Assembly: GCF_003265345.1 (NCBI RefSeq)
Contig: NZ_QFWW01000018.1
Span: 36,920-100,919 of the forward strand
Direction: 5' to 3'
Origin: Lentzea terrae
Lineage (GTDB): Bacteria > Actinomycetota > Actinomycetes > Mycobacteriales > Pseudonocardiaceae
DNA: 64,000 nucleotides
Shown: in pieces, positions 1-13,100 of the stretch
Layout of the letters: each line of letters begins with the position of its first letter
Numbering within the stretch: the stretch's first letter is position 1
Notes under the pieces: generated by a model
Seen by the model: the letters and a program-made list of their open reading frames with translations, nothing else
Told to the model about the DNA's origin: nothing
The model's database searches: none
Program-made: the position numbers and the translations under genes

Positions 1-1143
1 GACGTGCGAGGAAGGCGTCGCAGCGTGCAGCGTCCGCGGCAACACCCCGTGCCGCATCGCCTGCACCATCTTGATGATGCCCGCGACACCAGCAGCAGCC
101 TGCGTGTGCCCGATGTTCGACTTGATGCCACCCAACAGCAGCGGCACGTCCCGATCCTGCCCGTAAGTCGCCATCAACGCCTGAGCCTCAATGGGATCGC
201 CCAAAGAAGTACCGGTGCCGTGCGCCTCCACAGCGTCGACATCAGCAGCAGTCAACCCAGCAGACGCCAACGCCTGACGAATCACGCGCTGCTGCGACGG
301 CCCGTTGGGCGCCGTCAGTCCGTTGGACGCACCGTCCTGGTTGATCGCCGACCCTCGCACGACCGCGAGAACCGTGTGTCCATGGCGAACAGCATCGGAC
401 TGACGCTCCAACACGAGCAGACCAACACCTTCAGACCAGCCAACACCATCAGCCGAGTCAGAGAACGCCTTGCACCGTCCGTCCTCCGACAAACCCCTCT
501 GCCGCGAGAACCCGACAAACGAGCCCGGCGTCGACATCACGGTCACACCACCGGCCAACGCCAGTGAGCACTCACCGGCCCGAAGAGCCTGCATAGCCCA
601 GTGCAGAGCAACAAGAGAAGAAGAACACGCGGTGTCGATCGACACCGACGGCCCTTCAAGCCCCAAAGCGTAAGAAACCCGGCCGGAGATCACCGAAGGC
701 GACGCACCGGTCGACCCGAAGCCCTCGCTGTCCGCACCGCCGATGAGCTGCGTGTAGTCGTTGTACATGACACCGGCGAACACACCGGTGGAGCTGCCCC
801 GCAACGAAGCCGGCGCGATCCCAGCCCGTTCCAAAGCCTCCCACGCGGTCTCCAGCATGAGCCGCTGCTGCGAGTCCGTCGCAACGGCTTCCCGCGGCGA
901 CATCCCGAAGAACTCGGGGTCGAACAGGTCGGCGTCGTGCAGGAACCCGCCGGCCCGGACGTACGACGTACCGGGGTGGTCGGGGTCCGGGTGGAACAAC
1001 GTGTCCAGGTCCCAGCCGCGGTTCGTCGGGAACGGCGTGATCGCGTCAATCCCGCCGGACACCAACTCCCACAAGTCCTCCGGCGAAGAAACACCACCGG
1101 GGTAACGGCAGGCCATGCCCACGATGACGATCGGATCATCCGA
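1..1143 (-). other. PKS module 13: ketosynthase domain, cut by the window edge
   Basis: The KS begins at [16 protein letters not shown] near 1140. The active-site box DTACSSS lies near 640, EAHGTGTS near 225 and KSNIGHT near 115, so all three catalytic residues (Cys, His, His) are inside the window. The domain is missing only its C-terminal end. The nature of module 13 (AT type, reductive domains) cannot be seen. Confidence 0.92.
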
Positions 1144-4100
1144 AGTGGACACCAAAGCGGGCAACGACTCCACCGGCGAAACCGCGCCGAGCAACTCGTC
1201 CTGCACGTACCCGGCCAGCTGCAGGGACGACGGGTAGTCGAACACCACGGTCGCCGGCAGCTTGAGCCCGGTGACCGCCGTGAGCCGGTTGCGCAGCTCG
1301 ACCGCGGTCAACGAGTCGAACCCGAGCTCCTGGAACGCCCGCGCCGGATCGACCGCCGCGATCGTGTCGAAGCCGAGCACGGCCGCGACCTCGCCGCGAA
1401 CCAGGTCCACCACCGCGTCCAGCCGTCCCGCAGAGTCCAAACCGGACAGACGCTGCACCAGCCCGGACGCCGTCTCCGAGCCAGCGACCTTCCGCCGCGC
1501 CTTGACCCGGATCAGCCCGCGCAGCAACGGCTTCACATCACCGTTCTGCTTCAACACCCCGAGATCGAGCCGCACCGGCACCACCGCCGGTTCCAGTCCG
1601 GCCACCGCCGCGTCGAACAACCGCAGCCCCAAAGCGGCGTCGATCACAGGCATACCGGACCGCCGCATCCGTTCCGCGTCCTCGGCCGACAACATGCCGG
1701 TGTCCCAAGCACCCCACGCCAGCGACACACCCGGCAGCCCGTTGAGCTGACGGTGCGAGGCCAGCGCGTCCAGGAACGCGTTACCCGCGGCGTAGTTGCC
1801 CTGCCCGGCGTTGCCGAACACACCGGCCGCCGACGAGAACACCACGAACTGCGTGGCCTCAGTCGCAAGATCGTGCAGGTTCAACGCCGCGTCAACCTTG
1901 GCGCGCAACACACCGTCGACCCGCTCCGGCGTCAACGACTCGATCACACCGTCATCCAGCACACCGGCCGCGTGCACCACGCCCCGAACCTTGTGCTGCT
2001 TCAGCAACTCCCACAACGCGGCCCGGTCGGCCACATCGCAGGCGACGACGGAAACCCGTGCTCCCAACGCCTCCAGCTCGCTGACGTCACCCTGACCGCT
2101 GCGGCTGACCAGCACGAGCTCGCTGACCCCGTGGTTCTCCACCAGGTGCCGCGCCACGATCCTGCCCAGCCCACCGGTACCGCCAGTCACCAGAACCGGG
2201 CTCTCCCACACGACTTCCTCGGCCCCGGCCGCAACCCTGCCGAGCCGCGCCGCCCGAGCCTCGCCGTCGCGGATCACCAGCTGCGGTTCGTCGAGGTCCA
2301 GCACCCCGAGCAACGTCGCCAAGGACGACTCCTCGGCATCCAGATCGATCAGCCCGAACCGTTCGGGGTGCTCGGTCTGCGCGGTCCGCAGCAGCCCCCA
2401 CACCGCCGCACCGGCCAGATCGTCACCCTCGACCGCGCCACGCGTGACGAACACGAGCCGCCCGTCGCGGTCCGCCCGGATCCACTCCTGCACCAGCTCC
2501 AACGCCCGGTGCGTCACCGCCCGGACCGACTCCGCGTTCTGCTCCCCGGCGACCGGCACGAGCACAACATCCGTGTCGGTCAACGAAAGCAGACCCTCAA
2601 CCCGGCCCACCGACAGCCCGAGCACGTCCGGCCCGAGCACGCTGACCGTCTTGCCGGCCTCGGCCGGCGGCACCGCGACCGGCGTCCACTGCACCGAGAA
2701 CAACGCGTCCAGCTCAGCAGGTTGCTCCGCCGCGACCGCCCGCATCACCAGCGACTCGACTGACGCCACCGGATTCCCCGCCGGATCAGCCAAAGCGATC
2801 CGCAACCCGCTGCCGTCGCGCGTCATCTTGACCCGCAACGCAGTCGCACCGGTCGCGTGCAGCGACACGTTCTCCCAGGCGAACGGCAGCCCAGCCGCTC
2901 CGCTCTCGTCCAGCAACGAGGCGTGCAACGCAGCGTCCAGCAACGCCGGGTGCAGCCCGAACTGCCTGACGCTCACGTCGTCCGGCAGCGCAACCTCGGC
3001 ATACGTCGTGTCACCGGCCCGCCAAGCCGCCCGCAGCCCGCGGAACATGCCGTCGTAAGCGAACCCGGCCTCAGCGAACCTCTCGTAGCAACCCTCAACG
3101 TCCACCACTTCGCCGGCCGGCGGCCACGCCGAAGCGTCGAACTCAACCGTCGGCTCACCCTTCGCGAGCACACCGCTGACCACCTGCATCCACTGCGCGT
3201 CAACAACCTCGTCCGGCCGCGCGTGAATCGTGAACGTCCGGCGCTCGTCCCCGGCGGACACCTTCATCTGCAGCGCCAGCCCACCGTGCTCGGGCAACAC
3301 CACCGGCGCCGACAACGTCAGCTCCTCCAGCCGATCCAGTCCGACCTCGTCCCCGGCCCGCAAGGCGAGCTCGACGAGCGCCGCACCCGGCACCATCACC
3401 CGCCCGTTGATCGTGTGGTTGCGAATCCACGGATGCGTGCGCACCGCCAGCCGGCTGGTGAACAGAACCCCTTCCCCGTCAGCGAGTTCGGCCGACGCGA
3501 TGAGCAACGGGTGCCCGACCGCGACCATGCCGATCCCGGACGCGTCGTCCCCGCCGAGCCGCACCGCCGGCCAGTACCGCTGGTGGTCGAACGCGTAAGT
3601 CGGCAGGTCGATCTTCTTGCCGCCAACGCAGAACCCGCTCCAGTCGACCTTCACGCCGTCGACGTGCAACCGAGCCAGCGCGGTCAACACCGCCACGCGC
3701 TCGCCCTTGTCCTTGCGCAGCACCGGAATGGCGTCCTCGACCAGCGCGGACAACACCCCGTCCGGTCCGACCTCGAGGAACGTGGTCGCGCCACCATCCC
3801 GCAACTTCTGCACGTTCTCGCTGAACCGAACCGCATCCCGAACGTGGTTCACCCAGTACTCAACAGTCGTAACATCCCCGCTGGCCACCACCGGAACGCT
3901 CGGCTGCCTGAACACAACCTCCGCCAACGCTTCCCGGAAGTCGTCCAGCATCGGCTCCATCAACGGCGAGTGGAACGCATGGCTGACCTTCAGCCTCTTG
4001 CTCTTCCACCTCTCCGCAACACCCAGCACCTCGTCCTCGTCACCGGCGATCACGACCGACCGCGCCCCGTTGACCGCAGCGATCGACACCCGCTCAGTGA

Positions 4101-7100
4101 GATGCGGCAACACCTCCTCCTCAGAGGCCTGGACCGCAACCATCGCCCCACCCTCAGGCAACGCCTGCATGAGCGCCGACCGTGCCGTGACCAGCAAGCA
4201 CGCGTCCTCAAGGCTGAACACGCCCGCAACATGCGCCGCCGCGATCTCCCCGATCGAATGCCCGGCAACCTGCTCCGCCCGCACACCCCACGACTCGAGC
4301 AACCGGTACAACGCCACCTCAACCGCGAACAACGCAGGCTGCGCGACCCCGGTCTGGTTCAACGCCTCCTGGTCCTCACCCCACATGACGTCCCGAACCG
4401 CCGGATCCAGGTACATCAACACCGCATCCAACGCCTCAGCGAACACGGGGAACGCCTCATACAACTCACGCCCCATGCCAACCCGCTGCGACCCCTGCCC
4501 GGAGAACAGCACCGCGAGCGACCGCTGCGACTGCGCGGTCCCCTGCGCCAGCACCTCGCCCCCGAGCACCACGGCCCGATGCTCAAACTGCGCCCGCGTC
4601 GTCAGCAGCGAATACGCGACATCCTCAGCCGCCCCCTCAACGCCCTTGACCCGCTCAACCTGCCCCGGCAACGCCTCCGCCGTCCTGGCCGAGACCACCA
4701 ACGGAATCGATCCCGTCTGGGCCCCCCAGGGGGAGACCGAGGTCCCCACTCCAATCGTCCCATCCAGCACCGACATTCCGGCGCCGGAAAGATCGACAAC
4801 ACCCGAGTTGTCCACAGGCGCCGAGTTGTCCACAGATTCCGCCGAGCCCGTCTGACCAGCCGTTTCAACGACTACGCTGGAAATTGGGGGGATCCCCGCG
4901 GGCGCTTCCAAGATCACGTGCGCGTTCGTGCCGGAGAATCCGAACGACGACACGCCCGCCCGCCGCGGCCGCGACACCTCAGGCCACGGCGTCACCTCGG
5001 TGACGAGCTCGACCGCACCTTCGCTCCAGTCGACGTGCGTGGACGGCGCGGTGATGTGCAACGTCGGCGGCACAACGCCGTTCCTCATCGCGTGCACCAT
5101 CTTGATCACACCGGCGACACCGGCAGCCGCCTGCGCGTGCCCGATGTTCGACTTGATGCCACCCAACAGCAGCGGCACATCCCGATCCTGCCCATAGGTC
5201 GCAAGCAACGCCTGCGCCTCGATCGGGTCACCCAGCGTCGTGCCAGTCCCGTGCGCCTCAACCGCGTCGACATCAGCAGTAGTCAACCCAGCAGACGCCA
5301 ACGCCTGACGAATCACCCGCTGCTGCGAAGGCCCGTTAGGGGCCGTCAAACCGTTCGAAGCGCCGTCCTGGTTGACAGCGGAACCGCGCATGACCGCCAA
5401 AACCGTGTGCCCATGACGAACCGCATCCGACTGACGTTCCAACACGAGCAGACCAACACCCTCGGACCACCCCACACCATCAGCCGAGTCGGAGAACGCC
5501 TTGCAGCGCCCGTCCTCCGACAGACCGCGCTGCCGCGAGAACCCGACGAACGCCCCCGGCGTCGACATCACCGTCACACCACCGGCCAGCGCCAGCGAGC
5601 ACTCACCGGCCCGCAGCGACTGCGCCGCCAGGTGCATCGCAACGAGTGACGACGAGCAGGCGGTGTCGATCGACACCGACGGCCCTTCGAACCCGAAGGT
5701 GTACGAAACACGCCCAGAGACGACAGACGGTGACGTGCCGGCACCCTGGTGTCCCTCGGAGTCGGCCTCGATGATCTGCGCGTAGTCGTTGTACATGACA
5801 CCGGCGAAGACACCCGTCCGAGAACCACGCAGCGACGTCGGGTCGATACCCGCTCGCTCCAACGCCTCCCAGGTGGCCTCCAGCAGGATGCGCTGCTGGC
5901 CGTCAGTCCCCAAAGCCTCCCGCGGCGACATCCCGAAGAACGCCGGGTCGAACTGGTCCGCGTCGTGCAGGAAGCCACCGGCGCGGGCATACGAAGTGCC
6001 GAGGTTGTCCGGGTCCGGGTGGAACAGCGTGTCGAGGTCCCAGCCGCGGTTCTCCGGGAACGGCGTGATCGCGTCAACCCCGTCGACCACCAGCCGCCAC
6101 AGGTCCTCCGGCGACGAAACACCACCGGGATAGCGGCAAGCCATACCCACGATGACGATCGGATCGTCCGAAGTGGACACCAACGCGGGCAGCGCGTCAA
6201 CCTCCGCAGCCCCGAACAGCTCGGAGTGCAGATGGTCCGCCAGCGCGACCGCCGTCGGGTAGTCGAACACCAGCGTCGCCGGCAACCGCAACCCGGTCGA
6301 CTCGGTGAGCTGGTTGCGCAGCTCCACAGCGGTAAGCGAGTCGAACCCGAGATCCTGGAACGCCCGAGTCGCGTCCACCGCGTCGATCGACGAATGGCCG
6401 AGCACCGAAGAAACCTGCGTGCGCACCAGGTCCACGAGCGCCACACGCCGGTCCGCGACGTCCATCGAGCCGAGCCTCCGCACAAGTCCGGACGACGCAC
6501 CCGCAGCCACCCGCCGTGCCTTGACCCGGATCAGACCCTGCAGCAACGGCGCCACCGCCCCGCGTGCCCGCAACGTAGCAAGGTCGAGCCGCACCGGAAC
6601 GGTCAGCGCCGCCTCGCTCGCAACGGCCGCGTCGAACAGCTCCAGCCCTTGCTGCATCGTGATCGGCGGCATACCGGCAGCCGTCATGCGCGCCGCCTCA
6701 GCCTCGGTCAGCTCACCGGTCATCCCGCTGACCTCGGACCACACGCCCCACGCCATCGACGTCGCCGGCAGCCCGCGAGCCTTGCGGTGCGCGGCAAGCG
6801 CGTCCAGGAACGCGTTGCCCGCCGCGTAGTTCGCCTGCCCAGCGTTGCCGAACACCCCAGCCGCCGATGAGAACACGACAAACGCCGTCAGATCGCTCGT
6901 CAGCTCGTGCAGGTGCCACGCCGCATCAGCCTTGGGCCGCAACACAGCCGACACCCGCTCGGGCGTCATCGACTCGATCACACCGTCGTCCAGCACACCG
7001 GCCGCGTGCACGACGCCCCGGATCTCGTGCTGCGCAAGAAGTTCCGCGACCGCGTCCCGGTCCGTCACGTCACACGCCGCAACGGTGACCTGCGCTCCCA

Positions 7101-10100
7101 ACGCTTCCAGCTCGGTCGTGTCCGCCTGACCACGACGGCTGAGGAGCAGCAGCTCCCGAACACCGTGCGTCTCGACGAGGTGCTTGGCGATGACCGCGCC
7201 CAGCCCGCCGGTACCGCCGGTGACGAGAACCTTGCCCTCCCACCGGACTTCAGCGTCCCCGGTGACCCGCGCCAGCCGTGCGGCCAGCACCTGACCGTCG
7301 CGAACCACCAGCTGCGGCTCGTTGACCCCAAACGCCACCGAGACCATCGCAGTGGAGAGGTTGTTGCCACACAGGTCGATCAGCCCGAACCGCCCGGGAT
7401 GCTCCGACTGTGCCGACCGCACCAGCCCCCAGACCGCCGCAGCCCCCAGGTCCTCACCCGTGGTCGCACCACGCGTGACGAACGCGAGCCTGCCGCCCTT
7501 CCCGCTGCGAACCCACTCCTGCACGAGCTCCACCACGCGACCCGCGTTGCTGTGCGTGCTGCCGAGCACGTCCACGTCACCAGCGACCGGCACCAGCACC
7601 AGCTCGGCGTCGGCGGCGGCGATCGTGTCGACCACGGGATACCCGAGATCAAGCACGTCCGGCCCGATGACGGCGACCGACGCGGGCGCCGCGACGTCCT
7701 CCTGCGTCACCGGCACCCACTCGAGCCCGAACAGCTCGCTCTGCCGCGCCTCACCGAGCTGTTCGACGTGGACCGCCCGCACGACGACAGCCTCGACCGT
7801 GGCGACTGGCGCACCCGTGACGTCGGCCAGCGCGATCGTCCTGCGCATACCGCCCTCGTCGCGGGTCAGCTTGACGCGCAGTTCGCTAGCTCCGGTGGCG
7901 TGCAGCGACACGCCCTCCCACGAGAACGGCAGCCCGGCGTCGAGCGTCTCGTCCAGCAACGCCGCGTGCAGCGCCGAGTCGAGCAACGCCGGATGCAGCC
8001 CGTACGCAGTGCCGTCAACGTCCTCGGGCAACGCGAGCTCGGCGTAGATCTCGTCGCCGACCCGCCACGCGGCCCTGAGGTTCTGGAACGCATGACCGTA
8101 AGCGAAGCCAACGGCCGCGAACCGCTCGTAGCACTCCTCGTAGTCCATCGCCACAGCGCCAGCCGGCGGCCACACCGACGTCTCGAAGTCGCTGCCAGTC
8201 GTCCCGCTCGCGAGGAAACCGGTCGCATGCTGCGTCCACGGCACATCCGGCGCGTCTTCGAGCCGCGAATGGATCGCGTACTGCCTCCTGCCGCCGCTCG
8301 CCGGTCCCACCTTCAGCTGAACCTGCACAGCCCCGCGCTCAGGCAGCACGAGCGGCGCGGCCAACGTCAGGTCGTCGACCCGGTCGAGCCCGACCTCGTC
8401 CGCGGCCCGCATCGCGAGCTCGATCAACACCGCGGCCGGCACCAACGTGCGCCCCATGATCACGTGATCCGTCAGCCACGGCTGCGTGCTCAGCGACACC
8501 CGACTGGTGAACACCACGCCTTCGCCATCGGCCAGCTCCACCGCCGCTCCGAGCAACGGGTGCGCCACCCCGACCAGCCCCAGCCCGGACGCGTCCGACG
8601 CCCGCCCAGCGCTCGCCGGCCAGTACCGCTGCCGGTTGAACGGGTAGGTGGGCAGCTCGATCCGCTTGCCACCCTCGTAGAACTGCATCCAGTCAACATT
8701 GACGCCGTCAATGTGTACTTGACTCAATGCAGTCAACATTGATTCAACATCAGACTTGACGCGCGTCAACGTCGGAATCAACCCGTCAACCATCGCCGTC
8801 AACTGCGCATCCGGCCCGACCTCAACCAGCGTCACGTCACCCAATGCGGTGACGTTGTCGTGGAACCGCACCACGTCCCGAACGTGCCGAACCCAGTACT
8901 CAGCCGTGGTGACGTCCCCGGACGCACAGATCGGGATGCTCGGCTCGGCGAATCGGATCTCCGCAATCGCCTCGCGGAAGTCTGCGAGCATCGGCTCCAT
9001 CAACGGCGAGTGGAACGCATGCGACACCTTCAGCCGCTTGTTCTTCCACCGCTCGGCAACGCTGAGAACCTCGTCCTCAACCCCAGCGATCACCACGGCC
9101 CGCGGCCCGTTGACGGCGGCAATCGACACACCGTCAGTCAGGTACTCACGCACGTCCTCTTCAGACGCGACGACCGACACCATCGCGCCACCGGCCGGCA
9201 ACGCCTGCATGAGCGCCGCACGAGCCGTGACCAACAAACACGCGTCCTCAAGGCTCAACACCCCAGCAACATGCGCCGCCGCGATCTCACCAATCGAGTG
9301 CCCGGCAATCTTCGCGGGCTTGACCCCGAACGACTCCAACAACCGGTACAGCGCCACCTCAACCGCGAAGATCGCCGGCTGCGCGAACCCGGTCTGGTTC
9401 AACGTCTCAGCGTCGTCACCCCACATGACGTCCCGCAGCGCCGGATCAAGGTTCACGAGCGCAGCGTCCAACGCCTCCGCAAACACGGGGAACGCCTCGT
9501 AAAGCTCCCGAGCCATCCCAACCCGCTGAGACCCCTGCCCGGAGAACACGAAGCCAAGCGGCCGGTCCCGCACCACACCAATGGCAAGCTCAACGCCGTT
9601 CCACACCACAGCCCGGTGCTCGAACAACGCGCGCGTGGTAGCCAACGAGAACCCGACATCCACCGCCGACACGCCGCTCTCCACCAGCGTCGTGACCCGC
9701 TCAACCTGCGCCCGCAACGACGCCTTCGACCTGGCCGACACCACCAACGGCGTCGGAATCGATCCCGTCTGGGCCCCCCAGGGGGAGACCGAGGTCCCCA
9801 CTCCAATCGTCCCACGCGAGGCCAACGAATCCGTGCCGGCAAGATCGACGACAGCCGGGTTGTCCACAGGCGCGGAGCTGTCCACAGAATTCGAAGTGGT
9901 GCTTGCGGACTCGAGGATGATGTGGGCGTTCGTGCCCGAGACGCCGAACGACGACACGGCGGCACGGCGAGCGCGGTCGACCGCGGGCCACGAGGCGTTG
10001 CCGGTCAACAGCTGAACCGAACCGGCCTCCCAGTCCACGTGGGACGAGGGCTCATCGACGTGCAGCGTCTGCGGCACAACGCCGTGACGCAGCGCCTGCA

Positions 10101-13100
10101 CCATCTTGATCACGCCCGCGACACCGGCTGCTGCCTGCGTGTGACCGATGTTCGACTTGATGGAGCCGAGCAGCAGCGGCTCGGAGCGGTCCTGGCCATA
10201 GGTGGCCAAGAGCGCCTGCGCCTCGATCGGATCACCCAGAGTCGTGCCGGTGCCGTGCGCCTCGACGACGTCAACGTCCGCAGTGGACAGACCAGCCGAA
10301 GCCAGCGCCTGGCGGATCACCCGCTGCTGCGAAGGACCGTTCGGCGCAGTCAACCCGTTCGACGCGCCGTCCTGGTTGACCGCCGACCCGCGCACAACAG
10401 CAAGAACGTTGTGGCCGTTGCGAACAGCGTCGGACAGCCGCTCCAGCACGACCACGCCGACACCCTCGGACCAGCCGACACCGTCAGCCGAGTCGGAGAA
10501 CGCCTTGCACCGGCCGTCCGGCGAGAGCCCGCGCTGCCGTGAGAACCCGATGAACGCACCCGGCGAAGCCAGCACGGTCACGCCGCCGGCCAGCGCCAAA
10601 GAGCATTCACCGGCGCGGAGAGCCTGCATCGCCCAGTGCATCGCGACCAACGACGACGAGCAAGCCGTGTCGAGAGTGACCGCAGGCCCCTCGAAACCGA
10701 ACGTGTAAGAGACACGGCCGGACACAACCGAAGGCGAGCCACCGGTCGTCTGATAGCCCTCGGAATCGCCTTCGAGCAACAGCGAGTAGTCGTTGTACAT
10801 GACACCGGCGAACACACCGGTCGGGCTGCCCTTCAGCGCGACGGGATCGATTCCCGCGCGTTCCAACGCCTCCCACGACGCCTCGAGCAGGAGTCGCTGC
10901 TGGGCATCGGTCGACACGGTCTCGCGCGGCGACATGCCGAAGAACTCCGGGTCGAACAGGTCGGCGTCGTGGATGAAGCCACCGGACTTCGTGTACGAGG
11001 TGCCGACGTGGTCAGGGTCCGGGTGGTAGAGCGAGTCGAGATCCCAGCCGCGGTTCGTCGGGAACTCGCTGATGGCATCACGGCCGTCGACCACGAGGTC
11101 CCACAGCTGTTCTGGCGTGGTGACTCCGCCGGGGTAGCGGCAGGCCATGCCGACGATCACGATCGGATCGTCCGAAGTGGACGTCAGCGTCGGCAACGCC
11201 GTCAGAGCAGCGTCAGCGCCAAACAGCTCGTCCCGCAGGAAACCGGCGAGCACCGCGGACGTCGGGTAGTCGAAGATCAGCGTGCTCGGCAGGCGCAGCC
11301 CGGTGACACCGGTCAGGCGGTTGCGCAGGTCGACCGCGGTGAGCGAGTCGAACCCGAGGTCCTGGAACGCCTTGGCCGGGTCCACCGCGGCAACACCGTC
11401 GTGGCCGAGCACAGCTGCGACCTCGACGCGAACCAGGTCGAGCAACGCCGCCAGCCGCGCCTCCGGGGTCATTGCGGCAAGACGCTGGACCAGCCCGGAA
11501 TCGGCCTGAGCCGCCGCCCGTCGAGCCCGCGTGCGGATCAGGCCGCGCAGCAACGGACGAACCTCGCCGTGGTTGCGCAACGTCGCGAGGTCGAGGCGCA
11601 ACGGCAGCAGCACCGCGTCCTCGCCGGCGATCGCCGCGTCGAACAGCGCGAGTCCCTGCTCCGCCGACAACGGCGGCGTACCACCACGCACCATCCGTTC
11701 GGCGTCGGCCTCCGACAGCATGCCGGTCTGGTTCCACGCACCCCACGCGAGCGAGACCGCAGGCAGCCCAGCGCCCCGGCGGTGCTCGGCCAACGCGTCG
11801 AGGAACGCGTTGCCCGCAGCGTAGTTCGCCTGCCCGGCCGCACCGAACGTCCCGGCAGCGCTGGAGAAGATGACGAAGTTGTCGAGGTTCTTGGTGAGCT
11901 CGTGCAGGTGCCATGCGGCGTCGACCTTGGGCCGCAACACGTTCGCCAGGCGCTCCGGCGTGAGCGACTCGACCACACCGTCGTCCAACACGCCGGCGGT
12001 GTGCACGACGCTGCGGACCTTGTGCTTCTTCAACACCTTCTGCAACGCCTTGCGGTCACTGACATCGCACGCGACCACAGCTACCTTGACGTCCAAATCG
12101 GACACATCAGCCTTGCCGCTCCGGCTGACCAGAACGAGATCCTTGACGCCATACCGTTCGACGAGGTGCCGGGCAACCAGCCGCCCAAGCCCACCGGTGC
12201 CGCCGGTGATCAGCACCGGCCCGGTGAACTCGCCGGGCTCCACCGCCTCGGCGCGCGCGAGCCGTGCCACGAACGCCTGGCCACCGCGCACCCGCAGCTG
12301 CGGCTCGTCGATCGCGAGAACCTGCTCCGCCACCTCGCCATCGGTGTCGATGAGCGTGAACCGGCCGGGGTACTCGTTCTGCGCGGCCCGGACCAGGCCG
12401 TGCACCGCACTCGCGGCCAAGTCGCCCTGGCGCGTCACGAACACCAGCCGTTCCGCGCGCTCTTCGGCGATCCAGCGCTGCACCAGTTCCAGTGCACGGG
12501 CAGCAAGAGCGTGCGTCTGCACGACGACATCCCCGTCGCCGACGAACTCCTCCACCACCACGGCAACCGCACCGGCGTTGGGCAACGACACCGGCACCCA
12601 GTCGAGCCGGAACAGCGAATCCCGTTCTACAGCACTGATCTGCGGCGCCGACACCGCTCGCGTCACCAGCGAGCCGATCGTGGCAACCGGCGCACCTGAC
12701 GTGTCCGCGACCGCGATCACCCACGCGTCACCGTTGCGCCGCAACCGAACCCTGACCGCGGCGGCACCAGTCGCGTGCAGGGACACGCCTTCCCACGAGA
12801 ACGGCAGCCCCGCCTCGACCCCGTCGAAGAACCCGCCCGCGTGCAGGGCGGCGTCGAGCAACGCCGGGTGCAGCCCGAACGCGCCCCCGTCCACTCCTTC
12901 GGGCAGCGCGACCTCGGCGAACACCTCGCCGTCCGCACGCCACACAGCCCGCAGCCCCTGGAACACCGGCCCGTACTCGAACCCGTTCGCCGCGAACCGC
13001 TCGTAAGCACCCTGGACGTCAACAACCTCGGCCCCAGCCGGCGGCCACACCGTCGCGTCAAAGTCACTGCTGTTCGTGCCACTCGTCAGGAAGCCGGTCG

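Larger units (their letters stand above)
6178..11183 (-). other. PKS module 11: KS-AT(malonyl)-DH-KR(B-type)-ACP
   Basis: The AT is malonyl type (GHSIGE near 9300, HAFH near 9020). The DH shows [10 protein letters not shown] near 8450 and [11 protein letters not shown] near 7988. The KR has TGGTGGLG near 7218, GVLDDG near 6990 and a YAAGN Tyr near 6830. The ACP is near 6340. The step should give a double bond. Post-AT DNA is shared with module 3. Confidence 0.92.

Noticed and set aside
4808..4834. Replication origin suggested by TTGTCCACA boxes
   Set aside because: The boxes are inside PKS coding sequence, few per site, and there is no dnaA/dnaN or A+T-rich unwinding region nearby.
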